Shown here: in pieces, positions 1 through 9,442 of the stretch | Numbering within the stretch: the first letter of the stretch is position 1 | How the letters are laid out: each line of letters opens with the position of its first letter | Source of the DNA: Thereva unica | Taxonomy: Eukaryota; Arthropoda; Insecta; Diptera; Therevidae | Assembly (NCBI GenBank): GCA_949987705.1 | Contig: OX465281.1 | Coordinates: 171,258,516 to 171,322,515 of the forward strand | DNA: 64,000 nt | Direction: 5' to 3' | Translations under genes and position numbers: made by a program | Notes under the pieces: generated by a model | What the model saw: only the letters and a program-made list of their open reading frames with translations | Database searches by the model: none | Told to the model about the DNA's origin: nothing

Positions 1-1
1 C

Positions 2-3000
2 ACTCCTAAATATTATGGAATACTTTCCGTAATTCGTAATAAAGTTGTAGGCCAAGCCGATATAGCGCTGGAATCATACAACACACCACTCAACTGGGAC
101 AAGATAGCAAAATGTTTAACGTTGCACTACGCCGACAAGAGAGATTTGGGTACGATGGAATACCAGATGACAACACTTGTTCAAGGTGCAAGTAGCATCC
201 CAGAGTTTTATCAAACTGTTTACCAGCATCTCTCCTTAATTCTAAATAAATTATCATCAATGGGAATGGGACAAGAATCTCTAAATAACATGACGCGAGC
301 ATATAGAGATAAAGCCCTAGACACGTTTATAAGAGGGCTCAGAGGAGATTTACCTAGGTTGCTCAGTATTCGGGAACCTTCAGACCTCCCACAAGCCCTA
401 CATCTTTGTCTAAAATTGCAAAATGTTAACTATCGCGCACAACACGCGAACCATTCTCAATCATCAGCGCACAGAACTAACTTTCAGATATCCCCGCAAA
501 TTCCTGCACGGAAAAACCAACCCAGTACCTCTCTTCCAGTCCCAATTCCAGCACCAAGACGAGAATTTTACCCAGAGTTAGTGCACAGCCCACGTGCGGC
601 ACAACCCTTACGTTTTCACAGACAATACCAACACCAACTTTGGCCACAAACGTCGTTTCCGAACCAACCTCAATATTCCGAATTCAACCCTCCTGCACCT
701 CGTCTTCCACCCAAACCAATGGATGTAGACCCATCCATAAGGACAAGACAAGTAAACTACCAAAACAGACCTGTACTACAAAGTCAACCGGCTAAAAGAA
801 TGTTCTCACAACAAACGAGGTTTCCAAACAAATTCCAGAGAATCAATCATACGGAACCAATGACTGACGATACTAAAGACAATGAAACACACTACGAACA
901 ACAAATAGCAACAGAAGACGAAAATCAGGACCAATCACTCACGGAATACATTGACATGATAGATAACGAAAATATAGAAGAAACAGAAGAGCTTGAAGAT
1001 ATTTACTTTTTTGGATTAAAGAGCTCCTCGCTCCTATACATCGAGCATATCGCTAGGAGCGGCGAAATTCTTAGGTTCCTAGTCGATACAGGATCCAATA
1101 AAAATTATATTCAACCACGGCTCATAAAAAATCCCATTCCAAACAATAAACCATTTCGCGCAACTTCCGTTTGCGGAACAATTAAAGTAACACACCACAC
1201 ATTTGTTAATTTATTCGGAACGAAAACTAAAAAACTGCAATTCTTCATTTTACCTTCACTTATAACATTTGCAGGCATCATAGGCAATGATAGCCTGAAA
1301 CAAATGAAAGCAGTAATCCATACTAACGAAAATTTCATGATAATAGAACCAAATATCCACATCCCTCTAAAGCAACATGTGTCTCAGGCAGTTAACAGTT
1401 TAACTCTCAGGATTTCTCACTTGTCTGGAGAACAGAAAATCATATTAAATAACATCATACAATCATATCGCAATCTCTTCTCAGATCCAAACGAAAGACT
1501 CCCTTTCACCACTGCCGTCAAAGGTGAAATACGCACTACAAACAATGACCCGATATATTCCCGGAGCTACCCTTACCCCATGGCTCTGAAGGAACAAGTC
1601 GAAAAAGAAGTTAGTAAACTGTTAGAGGATGGAATTATCCGACCGTCTAGATCGCCGTACAATTCACCGGTCTGGGTCGTCCCAAAAAAGTCAGATGCCT
1701 CTGGTGAAAAGAAATATCGATTGGTCATCGACTATCGCAAGCTCAACGCCGTCACCATAGCAGACAGATATCCCATACCAGAAATTAATGAAGTCCTTGC
1801 TAACCTCGGTAAAAACAAATTATTCACGATAATTGACTTAAAGAGCGGTTTTCACCAAATTCCACTCAAGGAACGTGACATCGAAAAAACCGCATTTTCT
1901 ATAAACAATGGGAAGTATGAGTTTACACGCCTACCATTTGGGCTGAAAAATGCCCCCTCCATTTTCCAAAGGGCTTTGGACGATATCCTTAGAGAACACA
2001 TCGGAGTACGATGTTATGTTTACATAGATGATATTGTCATATTCGGCAGAGATGAGGCAGAACACCTCAAGAACCTTGATATGGAATTTCGAACGCTAGA
2101 AAATGCGAATTTAAAGGTTCAGCTTGACAAAAGCGAATTCTTACAAAAAGAAATAGAATTCCTAGGTTATGTAATAAACGTAGATGGTATAAAAACCAAT
2201 CCAAAAAAGGTGCAAGCCATCGCAGATTTTCCTCAACCCAAAACGCTTAAAGATCTCCGTTCTTTTCTCGGTACGTCAGGGTATTATCGCCGCTTTATAA
2301 AAGACTACGCGAAAATAGCCAAACCCCTGACATCCCTCTTGAGAGGGGAAGACGGACGCATATCAAAAAATGCTTCCAAAAGTAAACCAATAAATCTAGA
2401 CAGTAAAGCTGTAGACGCCTTCAACAAACTGAAAAACTCTCTTCTATCCAAGGAAGTAATTCTGGCACACCCAGATTTCGATAAAGACTTCGAATTAACG
2501 ACGGATGCTTCTAACCATGCCATTGGCGCTGTCCTTGCGCAAAATGATAAACCCATTGCTTTCATATCCCGTACCCTAAGTAAAACAGAAGAGAATTACG
2601 CGACCAACGAAAAAGAAATGTTGGCGAAAATATGGTCACTCAATTCGTTGAGAAACTTCCTATACGGATCTCGAAAAGTAAAAATATTTACCGACCATCA
2701 GCCACTCACCTATGCACTCAGCAATAGAAATAACAATAGTAAAATGAAACGCTGGAAGGCAGTCCTAGAAGAGTATAACCATGAGTTAAAATACAAACCT
2801 GGAAAAGCCAATGTCGTAGCAGACTCTCTCTCAAGACCTCCAAAGACCACGGAAGTCAACTCCATGACTCCTACAGAACATAGCGACGAAAGCTCCTCCC
2901 AAAATCTCATACCAGTCGTTGAAAATCCAGTTAATGTGTTCAGGAACCAATTAATTCTAAAATTGGATGACGAAACCAGTTATCAAATCAAAACTCCTTT

Positions 3001-4147
3001 TGAAAATTACACCCGTCACATTTTTACACAACCACATTACACAGGAGCTGACATTATCAATATCTTTAAAAGATACCTCAATCCACACACTCTAAACGGA
3101 CTACTCTCGGACGAAAGAACATTGGGAATTATTCAAGAAGTTTATCCCCAACACTTCAAAGATTATAAAATAAGATTTACCCAAAAAATAGTCGAGGATA
3201 TCCCTAACGAAGAGGAACAAGAAGATAAAATACTCAAGGTTCATAGAAGAGCTCATCGTAACGCAGATGAAAACAGAGTTCAATTACTAGAGAATTTCTA
3301 TTTCCCAAGAATGTCGGCAAAAATCAAAGCATTAATGAAGCGGTGCTCAACCTGCAAGGAAAACAAATATGACCGGCATCCTAACAAACCCGTAATCAAA
3401 CCTACTCCTACCCCTGTTTACCCAGGGCATACGATACATATAGATATCTTTTCAACAGAAAAACGTTTAGTATTAACTGCGCTAGACAAATTTACGAAAT
3501 TCGCCCAGGCTAAAATAATCTCTTCTCGTGCAACCGAAGATATCAAACGACCACTGAGAGATATCCTTTTCTTTTTCTGCGTTCCGGAAAATGTAGTAAT
3601 TGATAATGAAAAAGCCCTAAATTCTGCTTCCATAACCTCCATGCTGGAGGATGATCTTCAGATAAAAATTTTCAAGATCCCACCTTATAAGAGCGAAGTA
3701 AACGGACAAGTTGAACGTTTCCATTCAACCTTATCTGAAATAATGCGATGCTTGAAAGCAGAAGATCCCAACCGATCATTCGAAGAACTCTTGGAGAGAG
3801 CAGTCCATGAATACAATTGTTCTGTTCATTCAACTACTGGAAAAAAACCAGTAGAGCTATTACTTGGTCGTACCCCTAGAATCAATCCGGAAGACTTCGA
3901 AAAAGTCCGCCTCAGTAACATCGAAAGGCTTAAAAGGAAACAGGAGAACGATTTAAGTAATCACAACAAAAAGAGAAAACAAATAAAAAATTACCAACCC
4001 GGAGAAATAATCTATGTGAGACATAATAAGAGAATTGGCTCTAAACTAACCATACGTTATCGGCAAGAGACAGTAAAAGAAAATAAAAATACAACTGTCC
4101 TTACCGAATCAGGAAAAGTAGTGCACAAAAGCAATATTAAAAGCTAA
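2..4147 (+). CDS. gag-pol: Errantivirus A gag-pol polyprotein (5' end outside window)
   Basis: This is the gag-pol polyprotein of a Ty3/Gypsy errantivirus. The frame is open from the window edge, so the start is missing; no ATG at the first listed codon supports a start inside. Gag-type sequence (about 300 codons) ends in a basic, proline-rich stretch with the PMDVDPS motif and no zinc knuckle. Then come protease (LVDTGSN, nt ~1081), reverse transcriptase (YIDDIVIFG, nt ~2020), RNase H (TTDASNHAIG, nt ~2500), the integrase zinc domain (HRRAH...CSTC, nt 3241-3360) and the integrase core (HIDIFS, VIDNEK, NGQVERFH). No internal stop or frameshift is seen. In Drosophila gypsy, gag and pol are joined by a -1 shift; here they share one frame, either a lineage trait or a fusion in this copy. 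env follows after a pyrimidine tract. Confidence 0.93.
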   Translation, partial: TPKYYGILSVIRNKVVGQADIALESYNTPLNWDKIAKCLTLHYADKRDLGTMEYQMTTLVQGASSIPEFYQTVYQHLSLILNKLSSMGMGQESLNNMTRAYRDKALDTFIRGLRGDLPRLLSIREPSDLPQALHLCLKLQNVNYRAQHANHSQSSAHRTNFQISPQIPARKNQPSTSLPVPIPAPRREFYPELVHSPRAAQPLRFHRQYQHQLWPQTSFPNQPQYSEFNPPAPRLPPKPMDVDPSIRTRQVNYQNRPVLQSQPAKRMFSQQTRFPNKFQRINHTEPMTDDTKDNETHYEQQIATEDENQDQSLTEYIDMIDNENIEETEELEDIYFFGLKSSSLLYIEHIARSGEILRFLVDTGSNKNYIQPRLIKNPIPNNKPFRATSVCGTIKVTHHTFVNLFGTKTKKLQFFILPSLITFAGIIGNDSLKQMKAVIHTNENFMIIEPNIHIPLKQHVSQAVNSLTLRISHLSGEQKIILNNIIQSYRNLFSDPNERLPFTTAVKGEIRTTNNDPIYSRSYPYPMALKEQVEKEVSKLLEDGIIRPSRSPYNSPVWVVPKKSDASGEKKYRLVIDYRKLNAVTIADRYPIPEINEVLANLGKNKLFTIIDLKSGFHQIPLKERDIEKTAFSINNGKYEFTRLPFGLKNAPSIFQRALDDILREHIGVRCYVYIDDIVIFGRDEAEHLKNLDMEFRTLENANLKVQLDKSEFLQKEIEFLGYVINVDGIKTNPKKVQAIADFPQPKTLKDLRSFLGTSGYYRRFIKDYAKIAKPLTSLLRGEDGRISKNASKSKPINLDSKAVDAFNKLKNSLLSKEVILAHPDFDKDFELTTDASNHAIGAVLAQNDKPIAFISRTLSKTEENYATNEKEMLAKIWSLNSLRNFLYGSRKVKIFTDHQPLTYALSNRNNNSKMKRWKAVLEEYNHELKYKPGKANVVADSLSRPPKTTEVNSMTPTEHSDESSSQNLIPVVENPVNVFRNQLILKLDDETSYQIKTPFENYTRHIFTQPHYTGADIINIFKRYLNPHTLNGLLSDERTLGIIQEVYPQHFKDYKIRFTQKIVEDIPNEEEQEDKILKVHRRAHRNADENRVQLLENFYFPRMSAKIKALMKRCSTCKENKYDRHPNKPVIKPTPTPVYPGHTIHIDIFSTEKRLVLTALDKFTKFAQAKIISSRATEDIKRPLRDILFFFCVPENVVIDNEKALNSASITSMLEDDLQIKIFKIPPYKSEVNGQVERFHSTLSEIMRCLKAEDPNRSFEELLERAVHEYNCSVHSTTGKKPVELLLGRTPRINPEDFEKVRLSNIERLKRKQENDLSNHNKKRKQIKNYQPGEIIYVRHNKRIGSKLTIRYRQETVKENKNTTVLTESGKVVHKSNIKS

Positions 4148-4169
4148 AGTTTCTCTCCCCCCACTTTAT

Positions 4170-4208
4170 TTCAATCTACTATTTTCTTTTCTTCTCTCTT
4201 TTCAGATC
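4170..4208 (+). promoter_or_regulatory. Probable env splice acceptor
   Basis: A long pyrimidine tract (ctattttcttttcttctctc...) ends in ttttcag at about 4207, between the pol stop and env. The env frame is open from directly after this AG to the env stop, with its first ATG only at 4405. Gypsy-type errantiviruses make env from a spliced subgenomic RNA, so this is the expected acceptor. The donor would lie in the missing 5' leader. Confidence 0.7.
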
Positions 4209-5682
4209 GCTCCCTCAACTAATAAAGAGTAACATCCAAATTCTCGACTTTACCAATTCCCAAATAATTTCACTTCATGTAGGACCAGCGAAAATACAAA
4301 ACGGAAATTTTAAATTAATACACGAAATTAACTTAGGACAATATGAAGACTTTGTTACAGACGTACTGACAGTACTGGACAACCAACAGACCAGACAAAA
4401 CATCATGTACCCCCTAATTCAACACGAGGTGCAACAAATTCAATCACTGATCCATAATATAAAGCCGCATCAAACAAAGCGCTCCCTAAATTTTATAGGG
4501 TCCGCATGGAAGTGGATCGCTGGTAATCCAGACCACGACGACTTCGTAACAATCAAAGAGAAGATGACACAAGTATTGAAGAATAACAACAAACAAGTTA
4601 TTGTAAATGAACTTTACAACCAAAGGCTAAACAATATCACGAAAATAGTAAATGAAATTCAAAAAGCACTTAGAGAAAACAGTATCATAAATTTAGAAAC
4701 CATATCTAATATTCAATATAGAATTAAGATTGTTAAAGAAGAGTTAGAAAATCTAAGCATTCACTGGGCAAAATTAGGAGTTATAAATACAATTATTCTG
4801 TCAAAAAATGAAATTAAATTAGCTATCAATGCATTAACAGAACAAAAATTACCTTATACTACAATTGAAGAAGCATTAGATTTTTCGGAAGTAAAAATCC
4901 TTACAAATGGATCCGTAATTCTTTACATAATAAATATTCCTTTAACCACTGAAACTATTTACCAGAAATTATTAATAAAACCCGTAAAAATAAATAATTT
5001 TATAATCGAAATCTTGTTTAAAGAAATTTTAAAGAACGATAAAGAAATATATGGCATTTCAAAGGAATGTAAAACATTTAATAACCTTTCTATTTGTAAG
5101 TCTAATAACATTGTAAACTTAAACAACGATACGTGCATTCCCCGCCTGCTCAACAGCGTAACAGCCGAGTGTAATACTACAAATAATCAGCACATACAAA
5201 CCCTAGAAGAAGTTAGCACAGGTATTCTCTTACTAAATCAATTCACAGGACCCCTGATCGCTGGAAATTCTACACACAACCTCAACGGAACTTATTTGGT
5301 CAAATTTAGTAACATGACAATCAACATTAATGGTTACACGTTCATCTCTAGAGAAATATCATCAATCAACCCACTACCTGCCATATTACAACATTCATCT
5401 AAGGAAAAGAAATATCGCGAGCTGCTTTCCTTGGAGATGATGAAAGAACTACACATCAACAACACGCAAGAAATCCAAAATTTGCAATATGAAAACGATA
5501 TAAATCAATTCACAACCTATGGATTCATGGCAGTCTGGCAGTTTAAGAAGAATAAGAGCAACATTAAGATCACCATCGAAAAACCAGATACACCAGAGAT
5601 AAAACCAACAGAAACTTCCATTAACTGCATACAACCTATAGAAGCTCCAAGTTGGAAATTTTACGACCAACCATATTTCTAA
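4208..5682 (+). CDS. env: Errantivirus A envelope protein (spliced exon)
   Basis: This is an errantivirus envelope-like protein. The frame opens at the splice acceptor and includes an N-terminal stretch typical of gypsy-family Env (GNFKLIHEINLGQY). The first in-frame ATG at 4405 is probably internal. A basic site (QTKR, nt ~4480) is followed by a glycine-containing fusion-peptide-like segment and the ITGN-type motif, here IAGNPDHDD. Downstream are helical heptad-rich segments and Cys-containing ectodomain sequence. Near the C-terminus the frame goes from TTYGFMAV straight into WQFKKNKSN, leaving no hydrophobic span long enough for a membrane anchor, so this copy appears to have lost its transmembrane segment. 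No stop or frameshift is seen. Confidence 0.85.
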
Positions 5683-5704
5683 CGATTGAGGACAATCTAC
5701 AATC

Positions 5705-5716
5705 TAAGAGGGGAAG
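5705..5716 (+). other. Polypurine tract of errantivirus A
   Basis: Purine run aagaggggaag directly before an AGTTAAC sequence. This is the usual plus-strand primer and LTR start in gypsy-type errantiviruses. Confidence 0.75.
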
Positions 5717-5995
5717 AGTTAACACCACGAGCCAGCAAAATCAGCATTTTAAGTAAACCGACAATAATTCGACCATCCACGAGCCAGCAAAATCATCATA
5801 TTAAGTAAACCGACAATAATTCGATCATCCAACAATAATATCGGAATGCTGACACCGCATCTAGGGAATGCACGCGCCGTTTCCAAAGTAGGCTAGAATT
5901 TAAGCCAGAAGAATAAATTATAATATTCTTAGTGTCAGTTGTAACTCAAACCTCAAAGAATACAGTTGTTAAATAAAAAATAAATTTAAATTAAA
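5717..5995 (+). repeat. 3' LTR of errantivirus A
   Basis: Starts AGTTAACACC right after the polypurine tract, as gypsy LTRs do. It contains two direct copies of a 52-bp unit (5725-5776 and 5777-5828, beginning ccacgagccagc) and an AATAAA polyadenylation signal at about 5911. The right boundary is uncertain because the 5' LTR is outside the window. AT-rich sequence follows. Confidence 0.7.
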
Positions 5996-6105
5996 TTTTG
6001 TTTTTTTTTTTATACAAAAGAAATAAAAATTTATTAACGTACATATTTATTTATACTACATAGTGCATGTTTATTTATATATTTTTACTAAAAAAATTAT
6101 TTATT

Positions 6106-7101
6106 AACTTCCCAGTATAGGAAGTTATTGTAATCGGTCCGAAAATCGAAATTGAAAATTTCAACGTATTTTCATCTTTCAAGGTCCCAGGAGCATTTCA
6201 AGCAAAAAATTGGGAGGAAGTATGTGTGTGTGTGTGTATGTGCGTACGGATGTGGTCATTTTTTCCTGCACGATATCGCGCGAACCAAAACTGATATTGA
6301 CTTCGTTGAGGTGTTGTTCGAAGCGTATTAACCGAAATATGATCTGAAAGAATTTCATGAAATTCGGTCCAGCCGTTTTTTTGTTGAAGCGACGTAAGTG
6401 ATTTTTGTACCTGCACGATATCGCCCGAACCACGAAAGATATTGACTTACTTGAGGTGCCGTTCGAAGCGTACTAGCGACAATATTATCTGAAAAGATTT
6501 TTATAATATTCGGTCCAGCGGTTTTTTGGTTTAAATGACAAGTGATTTTTGTACCTGCACGATATCGCGCGAACTATAAAAGATATCGACTTAGTTGACG
6601 TGCCGTTCGAAGAGTATTAACCAAAATATAATCTGAAAAGATTTTCATAAAATTCGGTCGAGCCGTTTTTTTTGTTTAAGCGACGTAAGTGATTTTTGTA
6701 CCTGCACGATATGGCCCGAACCACAAAAGATATTGACTTACTTGAGGTGCCGTTCGAAGCGTATTAGCGACAATATAATCTGATAAGATTTTTATAATAA
6801 TCCGTCCAGCGGTTTTTTGGTTTAAATGACTAAGTGATTTTTGTACCTGCACGATACCGCGCGAACTAAAAACTATATCGACTTCATTCAGGTGCCGAAA
6901 AACATTAATACATAAATTATATATACATTTTCGTCATCCTAATCTTGTAAGTGCGCACATTTAGTTTGACATTTTAGCGAAAATATTGATAAACAATTGC
7001 GACAAATTCTCGGTATTATGCATATATTCTATATTGCCTATTGTTCATTTATTATTAAAATATCCAATCATAATATTCAACATCCATCATACTGGGAAGT
7101 T
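6106..7101. mobile_element. ~1-kb non-autonomous element with short inverted ends
   Basis: Left end AACTTCCCAGTAT and right end ATACTGGGAAGTT are inverted copies. The left end is itself a small palindrome. The interior holds a five-copy tandem array and a (GT)n stretch at 6219-6238. No coding capacity is recognised. The superfamily cannot be assigned. Confidence 0.55.
6250..6890. repeat. Tandem array, 5 copies of ~145 bp
   Basis: The phrase ctgcacgatatcgcgcgaac recurs at about 6264, 6410, 6553, 6699 and 6844, roughly every 145 bp. Each copy is followed by recognisable 'ttgacttcgttgaggtg' and 'attcggtccagccgtttttt' sections. Copies differ by scattered substitutions. The ORFs overlapping it on the minus strand only reflect the repeat. 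Confidence 0.85.
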
Positions 7102-7282
7102 GATCGTGTGGACCGAAAGGGTCGAACCCACATCCCAACTAGTTTTAATTTTTCAAAGGCTGTGAAAAAATGCCATTTTGTTTTTTTATATTGGAAATAT
7201 TTAATTATTTGTTATTGTTTGTTATTATTTCACACTGTGATATTTTGTGTTAATGTAAATAAAAAGATGTTTTAATACGAAT

Positions 7283-7833
7283 GCACTATCGAAAATTCAC
7301 TAGTTGTATAGTTTCTTATTTTTTTTTTTGTGAAAGACTGGAGTCACAGGAAACGCCCTTTATACTGTGTCGACAATCTATTTTCTTCATATAGAGTGCA
7401 ATGTCGAACAGCAGCTCTAGTCGTGGAAGAAAGGAACTGTCACAACCTACCAGCGATATTTTGCAGTCCACCTACTCCCAACCATTACTGGCGACTTTGT
7501 CATCGGGGCATCGAGAAGCAACTCGCTGGAGTGTTATGCCTCCTGAAACGAGTTGAATCTCATCAACCAACCGATGACATGCGCTTTGGTGAAGCGGGGA
7601 AGGGCTAAGGAAGGCTATGACAGAAGGAATCAGGAATGTAAAGAGGGAAGAAGAAAGAAGGAAAGTTATGTAGGTGGGAAAGTGGAAAAGGCGAAGGACC
7701 GTGGGGCTGGCCGGGATTCGAACCCGGGACCTCTGGGATAGTAGCCAGACGCCTTACTCCCTAGGCTACCGAGGCCTCCAAACTTACTTACTTTTAGTTC
7801 ATGATATTTAACTAGTGAGTTTTCGATAGTTGC
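7283..7833. mobile_element. TIR pair enclosing a SINE
   Basis: GCACTATCGAAAATTCACTA at 7283 is matched in inverted orientation by AGTGAGTTTTCGATAGTTGC ending at 7833, giving TIRs of about 23 bp. The enclosed sequence is mostly a tRNA-derived SINE on the minus strand. Either the SINE landed inside a MITE or the MITE captured it. Confidence 0.6.
7338..7785 (-). repeat. tRNA-derived SINE
   Basis: Read on the minus strand, the element starts with a tRNA-like head (7704-7785). It has an A-box-like TAGCCTAGGGAGTAAGGCG and a perfect B box GGTTCGAATCC (7714-7724), with a fully paired T arm. The acceptor stem does not pair, so this is not a tRNA gene. About 370 bp of unrelated body follows. Part of the body (gtgttatgcct...catcaaccaac, near 7530-7570) resembles the leader of the LINE at 14.4 kb. 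Confidence 0.7.
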
Positions 7834-8362
7834 TTTTTTTCGCCCTACAGAGTTGAAAACGGAAAAGCGGAGCAGGCTCTTGACACCCGGATAGTAAAAG
7901 AGGACAATCCAAACTTATATTTGCTTAATAAATTGTTGTATAACTTATATATGATCTTTTGTATCTTTTATATATGATGTTTTACTTTACTTAGGTTATA
8001 TTCACTCAATCTGAAAATATAAATAAATAAAACTTTAAATGTTCTTTCATATATGATTTCTTCAGTTTTTGTATAAATTTTTTGTTTATAAATAAGCTTC
8101 TTATTCTAAAAATATCAATAAATAAAACTTCAAATGCTATTGTTGACTTTATCTTCCAGTAGATTGACTGTTTTTCGCATTAGTAGCCTCTATCTGAAGT
8201 ATGTATTTTGAAAACTCTATAATTTTATCTGGAACTGCATCAATTTGGGCTCCTTTTAGAAAACATAAGTACCTATTTAATTTTAATTTTTATTCATGGT
8301 TTGTCCATGTAGTTGCGTAACTTTGGAAAATCGGTTATAGATTTTATTACTTGTCGCAAGAC
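7834..8362. other. AT-rich stretch without recognised features
   Basis: I see no coding region, terminal repeats or RNA gene. Short direct similarity exists between segments around 8020-8045 and 8110-8135 (aataaataaaacttcaaatg-like). Confidence 0.5.
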
Positions 8363-8364
8363 TA

Positions 8365-8602
8365 CAGTACACAGCCAAAAGAGTCTAAGTGCAAAATATG
8401 TGTTTCGAGAAAATCGCCTTCAAAGATTTTTTTAGATACAGAATTGTGCATAAAACCACTTTTGCCGGTCCGATAACTCAGCAACCACAGCTCAGTTTGA
8501 GACAAGAATTATAACAATGATTAAGAATAAAATACTGAATATAAAAATGCAATAAACTCAAAAAGGTCAAAAATGCACTTAAGCACTTCTGGCTGTGTAC
8601 TG
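8365..8602. mobile_element. 238-bp MITE, Tc1/mariner type
   Basis: Ends CAGTACACAGCCA and TGGCTGTGTACTG are perfect inverted repeats, flanked on both sides by TA. CAGT termini with a TA duplication are typical of Tc1/mariner-mobilised MITEs. There is no coding capacity. Confidence 0.85.
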
Positions 8603-8889
8603 TAGAAGATACATAGCTCAAAAACTACTTTTATTGACTCTTGAAATTCATATTCGAATTCATCTACCATTCTCCAATCAAATTCCAATTATTGCATTGA
8701 TCCATTTATAATAGAACTACTAGATCCAGTTATGGTATTAGGAGCTCTAATATGGGGAAAATTCGTCTTTCCTTTCATATGAATCACATTTTTTCTTGAT
8801 TGGAAAAATTGATTCTCTAGGTCGATGATGATGAAGGCTTATTAATCTGTAGGAAATGGAATAATTTACTCTATACCAATAAAAAGCTT

Positions 8890-9090
8890 TTAAATATAAT
8901 AATACCAGAATTGCACGCTGCTGTATTTGTGGCAAAGATTGCTCGCTAATTTCTTGTCTACCTCTTGGAGGAATTTGTGAAACTCATTTTTTCTTTGGTA
9001 TGTATAATAAAATTCGTCGAGACTTTGCATCCATAAGCTAATGAAAGTTCTTCCGTAGTTGCTTTTAACATGAGGAGCATGATCTCGCAT
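8890..9090 (-). CDS. Hypothetical exon-like frame
   Basis: A 66-codon frame on the minus strand begins MRDHAPHVKSNYG and reads like ordinary protein (aromatic and charged residues, no low complexity). It is preceded by a pyrimidine-rich stretch ending tttttttagtacag, which could be a splice acceptor. I do not recognise the family. It could be a host exon, a TE fragment or chance. Confidence 0.25.
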   Translation of the reverse strand: MRDHAPHVKSNYGRTFISLWMQSLDEFYYTYQRKNEFHKFLQEVDKKLASNLCHKYSSVQFWYYYI

Positions 9091-9142
9091 CTGTACTAAA
9101 AAAAATGTGAATAATTGCTATATATTTTGTAATTTAACATAG

Positions 9143-9228
9143 GGTAAATTCAAAAGCTCAACACTGCAAAATGCAGCAGTAAGAAGTCTGCAGCTGAATT
9201 CTGCAGTGTTGAGTTTTTTAATTCACTC
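9143..9228. repeat. Small palindromic element
   Basis: Inverted arms CTCAACACTGCA (9157-9168) and TGCAGTGTTGAG (9202-9213) extend outward imperfectly through ggtaaattcaaaa and ttttttaattcactc. A second CTGCAGC core lies inside. It could be a tiny foldback element or a stable hairpin. Confidence 0.5.
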
Positions 9229-9442
9229 AGACTTGATCTATAAGCAAAATTTCATTTAATGTCATGTCAGCTTTTATTGGATTGGATACAGAAACTATTC
9301 TCTGCCATCAAAGAATTAATAGTGAAACTTTTGTCCTATATTTTGATAGCCAACCAATCCAATCGTTTTTACTCCGTCAGCATACTTCGGCTCTTTGTGT
9401 GTTGATTTGAAGATGTTTATAAGCTCTTCGTGTTTTAAGGTA

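Noticed and set aside
5717..7300. CRISPR array, because of regular repeats
   Set aside because: Repeat units are ~145 bp and contiguous, without short repeats and unique spacers; the window is eukaryotic.
7704..7785. A tRNA gene on the minus strand
   Set aside because: The T arm and B box are perfect, but the acceptor stem does not pair and the anticodon arm has an eight-base loop; it is the head of a SINE.
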